Shown: positions 27,264 to 36,600, counted from the first letter of the stretch. The stretch: DNA of 64,000 nt from TMED109 sp002171375 (GCA_965657505.1 CBFHON010000002.1:1-64000); one strand, 5' to 3'. Made by a program: numbers and translations. Notes: a model not told the origin generated them from the letters alone.

Positions 27264-28590
27264 ATTTTTTAATAATATTTTTTTGTCTGTTATGTAATTC
27301 TGTCTCATCAAAGTTTTCAATCAACTCCTCAATGATCTTATGCCAATTTAGTTCAGCGTTTAAATGCATAAAGACTGAGCCAAGACCTACAGCAGCTCTA
27401 TCTATAAGTACAAATTCTTTTGGTGGAGCAACACCTCCTAATTTTTTTAATTCTTTATAGACATTTGATGCAACTTCTTTTCCATTTTGTTTTGCATTTG
27501 GATCTTGAATTTGTCTCTTTTTATTTTCTAAAAGAGGTCCATAAATATATAAAGCCCAAACATTTAAAACTTTTATTAAATCTTTTGATAAGTCATTAAA
27601 TCCCCATGACTTATATGCTTTAATAGCTAGATCATAGTTATCGTCTCTCATAGCAATATATAAATCAATAACACCTTTAACAAAATTAGCTGGAAAAACT
27701 CTAATACATCCAAAATCTAGTAAATTTATTGAAGGTTTATTTTTATTTGAACAATCAACTTGGTAATTTCCAGGGTGAGGGTCTCCATGAATAATGCCAT
27801 ACTTATAAAAAGGAATATACCAAGCATAAAATAATGTAAGTGCGAGATGATTTTTAACCTCTGAACTTGAGTTTTTATATTTCATGAATGACTTTCCATT
27901 AAGCCAACTCATAGTAAGAAGTCTATCTGTAGATAATTTATTAATAGGTTTAGGAATATTTATATATTTCTGGTCATGAAGCATTTCATTAAATAAAAGC
28001 ATATTTTTAAATTCTCTTTTATAGTCTAACTCTTCCTTGAGTCTTTCTGACAGTTCATTATAAATCTCCTTAGTTTTAATAGTTTTATCCCAAGTTCCAT
28101 ATAGAGAAAATATGAGTTTTAATTGTTTAAGGTCTGCATCAACTGTAGATACCATATCAGGGTATTGTAATTTACACGCTAAATCTTCGCCATTAATGGT
28201 TGCTTTATGAACTTGGCCTAAAGACGCTGCATTTTTTGCTTCATTTTCAAAAGTATCAAATTTTTTTAACCAATCTTTTCCTAATTCATTAGCCATTCTT
28301 CTTTTAACAAAAAACCATCCCATGGAAGGGGCTTCAGCTTGAAGTGTTTGAAGTTTTTCTGCATATTCTTTTGGAAGAGCATCTGGTATAGTAGATAATA
28401 ATTGAGCCACCTTCATTAATGGCCCTTTGAGGCCACCTAAAGCATTTAAAATAATATCAGCATTTTTATTTATATCATTATTACCAATTATCTTATTACT
28501 AGCCATTTTTGCAGTAGCGCTAGTAATCTTGCTACTGACATTAGCATATCTTTTTACTTTTCCAGAAAGAGTAGGTTTATTTTTGTCCAT
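27253..28590 (-). CDS. ABC1/UbiB-family atypical kinase-like protein
   Basis: This 445-residue member of the AarF/ABC1/UbiB (ADCK) family has the family's KxGQ-like region (LKGPLMKVAQLLSTIPDALP), an alanine-rich nucleotide loop (AASLGQVHKA), the catalytic IHGDPHPGNYQ, and the LLDFGCIR metal motif. UbiB proteins support ubiquinone synthesis or lipid movement. This one has no C-terminal membrane helices typical of UbiB itself, so it is nearer the soluble ADCK branch. It is convergent with the hydrolase (11-base overlap). Confidence 0.85.
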   Translation of the reverse strand: MDKNKPTLSGKVKRYANVSSKITSATAKMASNKIIGNNDINKNADIILNALGGLKGPLMKVAQLLSTIPDALPKEYAEKLQTLQAEAPSMGWFFVKRRMANELGKDWLKKFDTFENEAKNAASLGQVHKATINGEDLACKLQYPDMVSTVDADLKQLKLIFSLYGTWDKTIKTKEIYNELSERLKEELDYKREFKNMLLFNEMLHDQKYINIPKPINKLSTDRLLTMSWLNGKSFMKYKNSSSEVKNHLALTLFYAWYIPFYKYGIIHGDPHPGNYQVDCSNKNKPSINLLDFGCIRVFPANFVKGVIDLYIAMRDDNYDLAIKAYKSWGFNDLSKDLIKVLNVWALYIYGPLLENKKRQIQDPNAKQNGKEVASNVYKELKKLGGVAPPKEFVLIDRAAVGLGSVFMHLNAELNWHKIIEELIENFDETELHNRQKNIIKKFKI

Positions 28591-28651
28591 ATAGAATAAA
28601 TCTCATAATTATATTTTATTTACGAATATATTTTAATCATAGATTTATAAA

Positions 28652-31600
28652 TTATTCTGCAGCAATTGCTGAAACTGGACTATCTTCTTTAGAGTTCCAT
28701 ATCTCCAATAATTCTTTTCTTTTTATTTCAGCTTTAATCATGTTTTCTTCCTTAACATGCCCATAACCCCTGATCATCTCTGGGATAGAAGCTATTTGAA
28801 CTGCTAAAGATATATTTTTTGTATTTAATTCATTTAAAATTTTATTTATATCATTTATATATTGATTAATTAAAAATCTTTCCATTTTACGTTCTTTTGT
28901 TTTTCCAAAAGGATCTAATAATGTACCTCTTAAAAATTTAAATTTTGATAAAATTTTAAATACTGGCAAGATCCAAGAACCTAAAGTAATTTTTTTTAGT
29001 TTGCCCGTATTAGGATCCTTTGGTGAAAATAAAGGAGGAGCAACATGAAATTTTAATTTAAGATCACCTTCAAAGGCTTTATGAAGTTTTTCTTTAAATT
29101 CGCCATTAGTATATAATCTTGCTACTTCATATTCATCTTTATATGCCATTAGTTTATATAAATACTTTGCAACTGCTATAGATAAATCTTCTTTACCTTT
29201 TTCTATTTTATTTTCTTGTTTGATGGTTTTATTTACAAAATCTAAATATGAATTTGAATATTGTTTGTTTTGATAATTTTTAAGAAAACCTTTTCTATCT
29301 TTAATTATTTCTTTAAGACCATATTCATCTTTATCTATTTCAATATTATTCATAAATGGGGCTGCTTCTTTCTCAACATATTTATAATCATAAGCAGCCA
29401 TTCTTCCCCATCTAAAGGCAGATAAATTCATATTTACAGCAATATTATTTAGTTTAATAGCTTCTTCCATACTTTCAGGAAGAACGGGAATAAAACCTTT
29501 TTGAAGAGCATAACCTGTTATAAACATATTTGAAGCTATAGAATCACCAAACATAGCAGTAGCAATTTTAATTGCGTTTATAAAGTTAGTTTCTTTAGAT
29601 GATTTTTCAATAATTTGACGTATTCTTTTTCCCCCAAATGAATGGTCTGGATCTAAAACAAAACCTGCAACAGGAGTTTCATGATCATTTATGATTGAAT
29701 GAGTACTATTGATATTCATTAACTCTCGAACTGGAGAAGTAGTTACTACTACCATATCACAGCCCAATATTAAATCAGCACTAGTTTTTCCTACTTTAAC
29801 AGAGTGAATATTTTCAGGAGTTGATGCAACTCTAATATGGCTTAGAACTGCTCCACCTTTTTGAGCTACTCCTACTTGGTCTAAAACACTTACTCCTTTA
29901 TTCTCCATATGAGATGCCATGCCAATAAGTGCACCTATAGTTACAACACCTGTACCACCTATTCCAGTGACAACTATATCAAATGGTTTATCCAAGTTTA
30001 TTTCTCTTGGTTTAGGTAATTTATTAAATATATCCATAGGAAGATCTGATGCAGCTGTTATTTTTCTTTTTCTAGGGGTAGCACCTTGAACAGTTACAAA
30101 AGAAGGACAGAAACCGTCCACACAGCTAAAGTCTTTATTACATGTTGACTGGTTTACCTTTCGCTTTCTTCCGAATTTAGTTTCCAGTGGTTCAATAGAA
30201 ATACAATTAGATGTTTTAGAACAATCTCCGCAACCTTCACATACTGCATCATTTATAAAACTTCTTTTATCTGGGTCTTCCATCAATCCTCTTTTTCGTC
30301 GTCTTCTTTTTTCAGTAGCACAAGTCTGATCATAAATCATAACTGTAACTCCTGGCCATAATCTTAGTTCTTTTTGAACTTGATCTATCTCACTTCTATG
30401 ATTTATTGTAGTACCTTCAGCAAAGTTTGCATTTAACCCATATTTTTCAGGCTCATCTGAAACAACTGCAATTCTTTTGACGCCTTCCCCATATAACTGA
30501 TGAGAAATTCTTGATGGCGTAGGAACTCCTTCAGCAGGCTGTCCACCGGTCATAGCAGTCGCATCATTAAATAATATTTTATATGTAATATTTACTTTAG
30601 CAGCTACAGAAGCTCGTATAGCAAGTATTCCTGAATGCGTATAAGTTCCATCTCCAATATTTTGGAATATATGGCTATCTTCAACGAAAGCAGACATTCC
30701 TATCCAATTAGCTCCTTCTCCGCCCATATGAGTAAAAAGATCTGTATCTCTGTCCATCCAAGCTGCCATAAAATGGCACCCTATGCCTGCCATTGCTTTA
30801 CTGCCTTCAGGTACTTTAGTAGAACTATTATGTGGACAACCTGAGCAAAAATAAGGAGTTCTATTTGCAATACCTTGAACAGCTGCCGTATCTGGCTCAT
30901 TTTGCTTAATAATTCTTAATTTTTTTAATAGTTTTTCATCTTTATAATTTAGAGTTATTCTTTCAGCTATTATTTCTGAAACAAAGTCTGGTGTAAGTTC
31001 ACCAATAGAAGAAATAAGTTCTTTGCCATCTTCATCTCTTTTACCTATAATTTTTTTTGGTCTGTTAGTTTTATTAAATAATATTTCTTTAATTTGATCT
31101 TCAACTAAAGGTCTTTTTTCTTCAAAAACAAGTACTTCATTCATATTTTCACAAAATTCAATAATTGATGTTTCTTCTAATGGCCAAGGCATGCCTACTT
31201 TAAATAAATGTAATCCAATTTGACTCGCGTATTCTTCATCAATTCCAAGATCTGATAAAGCCTGTCTAACTTCCGCATACCCTTTTCCAGTAGCAACAAT
31301 TCCAATATTTTTTTTGCCTTTTGACCAAATACTCTGATTGATTTTATTAGCTTTTACAAAAGCTTTAACTGCAGGTATTTTAATTTTATTTAAACGAGTC
31401 TCTTGCCCAAGAACATCATCTGGCCACCTAATATGAACGCCTTCTTCTTGTATAGCATATTCAGGAGTATTAATTTTTATTCTTTCTAAATCTATATTTA
31501 CTGAAGCAGAGCTATCCATTGTTGCGGTCACACATTTCATTGAAACCCACACTCCAGCATATCTAGATAATGCTATTCCTATTAAACCATAATCCAGAAG

Positions 31601-32155
31601 TTCTTGAACATTTGATGGGTTAAGAACTGGTATTTGGGCATCAACCATTGCATATTCACTCTGATGCGCTAAAGTTGAAGATTTTGCAGTGTGATCATCT
31701 CCAAGAAGAGCTAATACTCCTCCATAAGGACTTGTTCCTGCTGAATTTGCATGTTTGAATGCATCTCCAGATCTATCTACTCCTGGTCCTTTTCCATACC
31801 AAATTCCAAATACTCCATCCTTTTTACTTTTAGATATTAGTCCTGATTGTTGAGAGCCCCATACTGCTGTAGCAGCTAAATCTTCATTAAGACCAGATTC
31901 AAAGTTTATGTCATTATTCTTTAAAAACTTTTTAGCTGTCCATAGAGATTTATCATACATACCTAGAGGTGAACCTCTATAACCTGATATGAAAGCAGCA
32001 GTATTTAAATTTTGACTTTTATCTTTTTGTCTTTGAATAATAGGAAGTCTAACTAGTGCTTGAGTACCAGTAATATAAACTCTACCTTCTTCTAAGGTGT
32101 ATTTATCGTCTAAAGTAATTTTTTTAGATTTTAATTTCATATTATATAATCCCAT
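28652..32155 (-). CDS. Indolepyruvate ferredoxin oxidoreductase, alpha-beta fused
   Basis: This 1167-residue 2-oxoacid:ferredoxin oxidoreductase converts arylpyruvates or branched 2-oxoacids to acyl-CoA. In order it shows an N-terminal pyrimidine-binding region (LGDDHTAKSSTLAHQSEYAM), a thiamine-diphosphate domain (GIGCHFMAAWMDRDTD ... GGEGANW), an iron-sulfur segment (CEGCGDCSKTSNC and further cysteines), and a gamma-type domain (VVTGIGGTGVVTIGALIG). A C-terminal DUF6537-like tail ends it. This fused layout is the common aerobic alphaproteobacterial form. The start is ATG at 32155 or, five codons later, 32140. Both lie in a tandem 15-base duplication, and neither has a clear ribosome-binding site. 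Confidence 0.93.
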   Translation of the reverse strand: MGLYNMKLKSKKITLDDKYTLEEGRVYITGTQALVRLPIIQRQKDKSQNLNTAAFISGYRGSPLGMYDKSLWTAKKFLKNNDINFESGLNEDLAATAVWGSQQSGLISKSKKDGVFGIWYGKGPGVDRSGDAFKHANSAGTSPYGGVLALLGDDHTAKSSTLAHQSEYAMVDAQIPVLNPSNVQELLDYGLIGIALSRYAGVWVSMKCVTATMDSSASVNIDLERIKINTPEYAIQEEGVHIRWPDDVLGQETRLNKIKIPAVKAFVKANKINQSIWSKGKKNIGIVATGKGYAEVRQALSDLGIDEEYASQIGLHLFKVGMPWPLEETSIIEFCENMNEVLVFEEKRPLVEDQIKEILFNKTNRPKKIIGKRDEDGKELISSIGELTPDFVSEIIAERITLNYKDEKLLKKLRIIKQNEPDTAAVQGIANRTPYFCSGCPHNSSTKVPEGSKAMAGIGCHFMAAWMDRDTDLFTHMGGEGANWIGMSAFVEDSHIFQNIGDGTYTHSGILAIRASVAAKVNITYKILFNDATAMTGGQPAEGVPTPSRISHQLYGEGVKRIAVVSDEPEKYGLNANFAEGTTINHRSEIDQVQKELRLWPGVTVMIYDQTCATEKRRRRKRGLMEDPDKRSFINDAVCEGCGDCSKTSNCISIEPLETKFGRKRKVNQSTCNKDFSCVDGFCPSFVTVQGATPRKRKITAASDLPMDIFNKLPKPREINLDKPFDIVVTGIGGTGVVTIGALIGMASHMENKGVSVLDQVGVAQKGGAVLSHIRVASTPENIHSVKVGKTSADLILGCDMVVVTTSPVRELMNINSTHSIINDHETPVAGFVLDPDHSFGGKRIRQIIEKSSKETNFINAIKIATAMFGDSIASNMFITGYALQKGFIPVLPESMEEAIKLNNIAVNMNLSAFRWGRMAAYDYKYVEKEAAPFMNNIEIDKDEYGLKEIIKDRKGFLKNYQNKQYSNSYLDFVNKTIKQENKIEKGKEDLSIAVAKYLYKLMAYKDEYEVARLYTNGEFKEKLHKAFEGDLKLKFHVAPPLFSPKDPNTGKLKKITLGSWILPVFKILSKFKFLRGTLLDPFGKTKERKMERFLINQYINDINKILNELNTKNISLAVQIASIPEMIRGYGHVKEENMIKAEIKRKELLEIWNSKEDSPVSAIAAE

Positions 32156-32166
32156 ATTATATAATC
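32138..32166. repeat. Tandem 15-base repeat covering both possible starts of the indolepyruvate oxidoreductase
   Basis: CATATTATATAATC occurs at 32138-32151 and again at 32153-32166 with a period of 15 bases. Read on the minus strand, each copy contains TATAAT followed two bases later by ATG. The in-frame duplication therefore copies both a possible -10 element and the start codon. It is seen directly; any functional meaning is inference. Confidence 0.7.
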
Positions 32167-32195
32167 TTATATATTAAATTAATAAAACTGTTTTT

Positions 32196-32216
32196 ATTGC
32201 ATCTCAGTCATGCAAT
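32196..32216. promoter_or_regulatory. Dyad ATTGCAT-N7-ATGCAAT upstream of the indolepyruvate oxidoreductase
   Basis: A perfect 7-base inverted repeat with a 7-base centre lies 41 bases upstream of the first possible start of the oxidoreductase, in the 193-base divergent region shared with the epimerase gene. The size and spacing suit a dimeric helix-turn-helix regulator. The regulator is unknown, and chance occurrence in AT-rich DNA is possible. Nothing else was recognised in this gap. Confidence 0.3.
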
Positions 32217-32348
32217 TTATGTTAAAGTAAAAAGCTATTGTATTATATACTATTTTTAAATATTTTAAAAACAAATTTATCATAAGAGTTTAAAATTGTT
32301 TATATTAAATATAGTGTATAAGTAACAATTAGGAAATATTATTTAGAT

Positions 32349-33323
32349 ATGACAATACTAATAACTGGAATAGCTGGGTTTATAGGCTCTCATTTGGCTA
32401 GAAATCTTCTTACTAGAGGAGATAAAATATTAGGAATTGATAATATATCTGATTATTATGATGTTAATTTAAAATATGACAGGTTAAATATTTTAAAAAA
32501 GTATAAAAACTTTATTTTTGAAAAAGTTGATATCTCTAATTATTCAGATTTAGAAAAAATAATTAAAAAACATAAAGTGTCTAAAATTTGTCATTTAGCG
32601 GCACAAGCTGGAGTTAGATATTCTTTAGAAGCCCCTATGGAGTATATTAAAAGCAATATTGTTGGTCATCTAAATATGTTAGAAATATGTAGGAATTATG
32701 AGATCAAAAATATAGTTTATGCTTCTTCCTCTTCTGTTTATGGAGGAAATACTAAAGTTCCTTTTTCTGTTAGTGACAGAGTTGATAGCCCGGTTTCTCT
32801 TTATGCAGCTACTAAAAGGTCAGATGAATTAATGTCATACACTTATAATCATTTGTATGGAATAAATACTATAGGACTTAGATTTTTTACTGTTTACGGT
32901 CCATGGGGAAGGCCAGATATGGCAACTTGGATTTTTACTAAAAAAATAATAAATGACGAACCAATAGAGGTCTTTAATAATGGAAATATGGAAAGGGATT
33001 TTACTTATATTGATGATATAATAAATGGAACAATATCTATATTAGATTCTTGTAAAGACGATAGTAATGAGAGCTTTTCTAAGGTTTATAATATTGGAAA
33101 TAATAAACCAGAAAACTTATTAAATTTTATTACATTAATAGAAGAAAATTTAGGTAAAAAAGCAATTAAAATAATGAAGCCTCTTCAGAAAGGTGATGTC
33201 GCAAATACTTATGCAGATATTAAAGATATACAAGCCGATTATAATTTTATACCTAAAACTAAATTAGTTGAAGGTATTCCTAGGTTCATTGAATGGTTTA
33301 AGAGTTATCATAATTTAAATTAA
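32349..33323 (+). CDS. NAD-dependent epimerase, UDP-glucuronate 4-epimerase type
   Basis: This 324-residue extended SDR has the NAD-binding loop GIAGFIGSH at residues 6-14, DNISDYYDVNLKYDRL typical of UDP-glucuronate 4-epimerases, the serine block YASSSSVYGG, and the catalytic pair in SLYAATKRS. These enzymes make UDP-galacturonate for surface polysaccharides. The immediate neighbours are not glycan genes, so the pathway is not shown here. A glycosyltransferase lies 28 kb away. Confidence 0.85.
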   Translation: MTILITGIAGFIGSHLARNLLTRGDKILGIDNISDYYDVNLKYDRLNILKKYKNFIFEKVDISNYSDLEKIIKKHKVSKICHLAAQAGVRYSLEAPMEYIKSNIVGHLNMLEICRNYEIKNIVYASSSSVYGGNTKVPFSVSDRVDSPVSLYAATKRSDELMSYTYNHLYGINTIGLRFFTVYGPWGRPDMATWIFTKKIINDEPIEVFNNGNMERDFTYIDDIINGTISILDSCKDDSNESFSKVYNIGNNKPENLLNFITLIEENLGKKAIKIMKPLQKGDVANTYADIKDIQADYNFIPKTKLVEGIPRFIEWFKSYHNLN

Positions 33324-33620
33324 TTAATGGTTATGAAATTTACTATTTAACTTTTCTATTCTTTCACTAGATTGTTCTGCTTGATGTTTTTCTTTCCAAT
33401 CTTTATAAGGCATTCCATAAACTAACTCTCTAGCATTATCATAGTCCACACTAATTCCATTTTTAGAAGACTCTTCGGAGTACCATTTTGATATACAATT
33501 TCTACAGAAATCTGCTAATTCCATTAAATCTATATTTTGAATATTAGGATTTTCTTGAAAATGTTTTAATAGTCTTCTGAAAGTTGCAGCTTCAATTTTT
33601 TCTTTTATATTCTCATCCAT
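33324..33620 (-). CDS. DUF1244 family protein
   Basis: This 98-residue protein matches DUF1244, a small conserved alphaproteobacterial and gammaproteobacterial family. The signature region is NIDLMELADFCRNCISKWY, with two cysteines at CxxC spacing, followed by DYDNARELVYGMPYKDWKEK. The function is unknown; the CRNC pair may bind metal or be redox-active. It directly abuts the stop of the convergent epimerase gene and lies 25 bases downstream of the N-formylglutamate amidohydrolase relative, with which it is probably cotranscribed. Confidence 0.88.
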   Translation of the reverse strand: MDENIKEKIEAATFRRLLKHFQENPNIQNIDLMELADFCRNCISKWYSEESSKNGISVDYDNARELVYGMPYKDWKEKHQAEQSSERIEKLNSKFHNH

Positions 33621-33645
33621 AATTTATTCTCCAATAATAATTATT

Positions 33646-34443
33646 TTAAGATAAGTTAAGATTTTTTGCAAAATTATTATATGGTGAACCAAGTTTAATT
33701 TGCGCATAATAAATGGCCTGACTAATTTTAATAGATAGCTCCTCTATTTTAGAGTAATTATTTCTTGAAAAGATGTCATTTCTTATTTCTATTGATATAA
33801 AAGGTCTCTTATCTAGTTCTCCATGATAGGTCATTGTATAATTAACATCTTCATATCCACTGTATGGTTTATTTTTTCCAATTTTATAATTTGAATTATT
33901 ATTCAGATATCGATTTATTGGTTTGTACAAACTTTTGTCATCTTTATATAGTAAGCCAATTTCCCAAGGACGTTTTATTTTATTCTGTAATGATGATGTA
34001 AATGAATGAATACATATTAATGAAGTTTTACAGAAAAATAATTCATCCATATTTTTTAAAGTTAATTTTAATTCGTTATGATAAGTTTGATGAAAATTAT
34101 TTATTCTATAAATTTTTTCTGATTGAGGTAGGTTTTTATTTCCAGGGATTTCTATGCCATCACTTTTCTCAGTAATTAAATTTATATGATTTTTATCTCG
34201 GTTCAAATCTATAAAAAGTCTAGAATATTTTGCTAGCACTGCATTAGTTTTAAATATGCTTGATAGTTTTCTAGTTAATGTTTGAGCTCCTATATCATAT
34301 GCTATATGACTTTTAAGAATTCTTTCCTTTAAGCCAAGTTTTTTATATTGATTTGGTATTAAATTTGAAGCATGATCACAACAAAATAGCAGTGGAAGCT
34401 TAGGGTGTTTTTTTTTAATTTTTACGAAATTATTAATGATCAT
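33646..34443 (-). CDS. N-formylglutamate amidohydrolase family protein
   Basis: This 265-residue protein has the family start LLFCCDHASNLIPNQYKKLGL, then SHIAYDIGAQTLTRKLS, FIDLNRD, and HSFTSSLQ with conserved histidine, and late in the sequence YTMTYHGE ... FISIEIRND. This family includes HutG-type enzymes that release formate from N-formylglutamate. Many alphaproteobacterial members occur outside histidine operons and their substrate is unproven. No other hut gene is nearby, so the substrate remains open. Confidence 0.82.
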   Translation of the reverse strand: MIINNFVKIKKKHPKLPLLFCCDHASNLIPNQYKKLGLKERILKSHIAYDIGAQTLTRKLSSIFKTNAVLAKYSRLFIDLNRDKNHINLITEKSDGIEIPGNKNLPQSEKIYRINNFHQTYHNELKLTLKNMDELFFCKTSLICIHSFTSSLQNKIKRPWEIGLLYKDDKSLYKPINRYLNNNSNYKIGKNKPYSGYEDVNYTMTYHGELDKRPFISIEIRNDIFSRNNYSKIEELSIKISQAIYYAQIKLGSPYNNFAKNLNLS

Positions 34444-34512
34444 TAGTAACCAAAAAATATTAAAATAAATTATTTCTTTATAAGGATATAATTAGATAAG
34501 AGTATTAGTCTA

Positions 34513-35799
34513 ATGAAAAATAATCATTTAAAAAAAATTCTTACAAAAATGTTTGATGAAGCAGTATCAATTTCTCATCCTGCAAATTTAATGTCTAAAT
34601 ATATACCCGATAGTCAGCCGTCTGGAAAAACAGTTGTAATAGGCGCTGGAAAAGCATCTGCTGAAATGGCTAGAGCTTTTGAAATAGCTTGGAAAAAAAA
34701 AGGATATAGTGATCTTAATGGAATAGTTATTACTAGATATGGTCATAAAAGAAAATGTCAGAATATTAAAATTATAGAAGCTTCACATCCTACTCCAGAT
34801 AAGGCTGGTTTAAATGCAACAAGTGATATAATTAATTTAATAAAACCTCTTAAACAAGAAGACTTACTTGTAGTTTTGATTTCAGGTGGAGGTTCATCAT
34901 TATTAGTCTCCCCAATAAAAAATATAAGTTTAGACGAGAAACAAGATTTAACGAATGAGTTATTAAGATGTGGAGCAACAATATCTGAAATTAATTCTGT
35001 TAGAAAACACTTGTCTAATGTTAAAGGAGGACAATTGACTAGTTTTGCATATCCTGCAAAAATTATTACTCTAGCTGTAAGTGATGTTCCTGGAGATGAT
35101 TTTGGAGTTATAGCATCAGGTCCAACTTATCCGGATAGTACTAGTAATAAAGATGCATTAGATGTTTTATATAAATATAATATTAACTGTTCTGAAAATA
35201 TTTATAAAATATTAAAGTCTGATAACAACGAAACGCCAAAAAATAATAATAAAATATTTAATAATTCTAAATTTAATTTAATTGCTAGACCACAGAATGC
35301 TCTTTTAGAAGCTGCAAAAGTTGCAAAAGATAAAAATTTTAATCCTCTTATTTTAAGTGATTCAATCGAAGGAGAATCAAATGATGCTGGGCTAGTACAT
35401 TCAGCAATTGTGAAACAAGTTATAAAGTTTGGGCAACCTGCTAAAGCTCCGTTATGTATTTTATCTGGAGGAGAAACGACTGTTACAATAAAAAATAATA
35501 ACGGAAAAGGAGGGAGAAATACGCAATTTTTACTTTCATTAGCTATAGCTTTGGGTTCAGTTAAAAATGTATATGCTATAGCATGTGACACAGATGGAAT
35601 TGATGGGAGTGAGACTAACGCTGGTGCAATAATTTATCCTGATACATTAGAACGCGCTTACAGTAAAGGTATGAATCCTAAGGAATATTTAGAAAATAAT
35701 GACGCATATACATTTTTTTATAAATTAGGAGATATAGTAAAGACAGGTCCTACACATACAAATGTAAATGATTTTAGAGCAATATTAATTACGGAATGA
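34513..35799 (+). CDS. Glycerate 2-kinase (DUF4147/MOFRL family)
   Basis: This 428-residue protein has the type II glycerate kinase layout. The N-terminal DUF4147 domain shows VIGAGKASAEMARAFE at residues 41-56, the phosphate-binding ISGGGSSLL, the block INSVRKHLSNVKGGQL, and SDVPGDD. The C-terminal MOFRL domain carries LSGGETTVTI, GRNTQFLLSLA and CDTDGIDGSETNAGA. It phosphorylates D-glycerate to 2-phosphoglycerate in glyoxylate, serine or sugar-acid breakdown. Older annotations call such proteins hydroxypyruvate reductase. It is convergent with rpmJ. Confidence 0.9.
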   Translation: MKNNHLKKILTKMFDEAVSISHPANLMSKYIPDSQPSGKTVVIGAGKASAEMARAFEIAWKKKGYSDLNGIVITRYGHKRKCQNIKIIEASHPTPDKAGLNATSDIINLIKPLKQEDLLVVLISGGGSSLLVSPIKNISLDEKQDLTNELLRCGATISEINSVRKHLSNVKGGQLTSFAYPAKIITLAVSDVPGDDFGVIASGPTYPDSTSNKDALDVLYKYNINCSENIYKILKSDNNETPKNNNKIFNNSKFNLIARPQNALLEAAKVAKDKNFNPLILSDSIEGESNDAGLVHSAIVKQVIKFGQPAKAPLCILSGGETTVTIKNNNGKGGRNTQFLLSLAIALGSVKNVYAIACDTDGIDGSETNAGAIIYPDTLERAYSKGMNPKEYLENNDAYTFFYKLGDIVKTGPTHTNVNDFRAILITE

Positions 35800-35805
35800 A
35801 AAAAT

Positions 35806-35931
35806 TTAACCTTGTCTTGCTTTAAGGCGTGGGTTTTTTTTATTAATTACAAAGGTTTTTCCAAAGCGCTTTATAACCTTACAGTCTTTATCGCGTAGCT
35901 TTGCACTTTTAAGAGATTTTAAAACTTTCAT
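35806..35931 (-). CDS. rpmJ: 50S ribosomal protein L36 (zinc-free type)
   Basis: A 41-residue frame from ATG at 35931 to TAA at 35806 reads MKVLKSLKSAKLRDKDCKVI and ends KKNPRLKARQG, which is L36 throughout. It has a single cysteine (residue 17) and lacks the CxxC...C...H zinc knuckle, so it is the C-minus form common in alphaproteobacteria and like E. coli YkgO. A good AGAGGA ribosome-binding site precedes the start. The gene is convergent with glycerate kinase, 6 bases apart, and stands alone, as is usual in this class. Confidence 0.95.
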   Translation of the reverse strand: MKVLKSLKSAKLRDKDCKVIKRFGKTFVINKKNPRLKARQG

Positions 35932-35998
35932 AATACTATCCTCTAATTAAATTAGATGAATAATTAAACTTACTTATCTATGATGTCAATAATATCTA

Positions 35999-36262
35999 TT
36001 ATTTTTTATCTATTAATCTTTTAGAAATTAGAAGAAATACAGCTGCAGCCAAGATTGCAGATATTCCCTTTGGACCTAAGGAATTTGCAATTTCAGTAAA
36101 GTTTTCTGCCACACTTACTGGAAATGTCCCAGAACTTTCTCCTAAAAGCAAAAATAATACTAGTCCGGCTATTGATATTGCTAGACCTAATTCGGATAAC
36201 TTCCATATAAATTTACTAAGTGCACTAATTTGAGTAGAGTATTTTTTAAGAATGTTTTCCAT
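35999..36262 (-). CDS. Small two-helix membrane protein A of a paralogous pair
   Basis: This 87-residue protein has an amphipathic N-terminus and two hydrophobic helices, about residues 25-40 and 66-81, ending KRLIDKK. AAGG sits 8 bases before the ATG. By eye it aligns with the next upstream gene (36373-36600). Shared positions include S/T-EL at the first helix, LLxGxS, an SV..N...xxNxLGxxG stretch, and a double-lysine end. I recognise no named family. The two could be holin-like, peptide toxins or structural membrane peptides; none is supported over the others. Confidence 0.6.
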   Translation of the reverse strand: MENILKKYSTQISALSKFIWKLSELGLAISIAGLVLFLLLGESSGTFPVSVAENFTEIANSLGPKGISAILAAAVFLLISKRLIDKK

Positions 36263-36332
36263 ACTGAGACCTTTTTATAATACGCTCTATTCTTTAATAT
36301 TAAATCACTAAAAAACAGAGCGCATATAAACT

Positions 36333-36362
36333 GAAAAAGTTATAAATTTCTTTTTATAACTT
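36333..36362 (-). terminator. Intrinsic terminator-like hairpin behind the upstream small membrane gene
   Basis: AAGTTATAAA and its exact complement form a 10-bp stem with a 6-base loop (36337-36362). Read on the minus strand it is followed by TTTTT. It lies 10 bases after the stop of the 36373-36600 gene and would separate the two small membrane genes into different transcripts. The stem is AT-only apart from one pair, so strength is uncertain. Confidence 0.55.
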
Positions 36363-36372
36363 CATACTAGTT

Positions 36373-36600
36373 TTATTTTTTTCCGAACAGCCACATTATA
36401 ATGCCAACCGAAATTAAACCGGCTAGTCCAGCATTACCAAGCTGATTTACAAGTGAAATAACATTTGTTACTACACTTCCGAAAAACGACATGTTACCTG
36501 AACCAACTAGAAGTTGTGCTGCTATAGCGAGGGCTAGTAGCATAATAGCTAACTCAGTTAAGGCACCGATTGTACCTTTTATACTATTTATTAGTGACAT
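36373..36600 (-). CDS. Small two-helix membrane protein B of a paralogous pair
   Basis: This 75-residue protein begins at the ATG at 36600, chosen over an upstream in-frame ATG (36660) because GGGGAG lies 7-8 bases before it. Residues 14-33 and about 55-72 are hydrophobic, and the protein ends LFGKK. The content is rich in Ala, Leu, Gly and Ile with few charges. Its similarity to the neighbouring 87-residue protein suggests a tandem duplication. The strong ribosome-binding site suggests good expression. No named family is recognised. Confidence 0.62.
   Translation of the reverse strand: MSLINSIKGTIGALTELAIMLLALAIAAQLLVGSGNMSFFGSVVTNVISLVNQLGNAGLAGLISVGIIMWLFGKK

Noticed and set aside
35202..35591. 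A 129-codon frame opposite the glycerate kinase gene.
   Set aside because: It is antisense to conserved kinase sequence and has no ribosome-binding site; a shadow frame.
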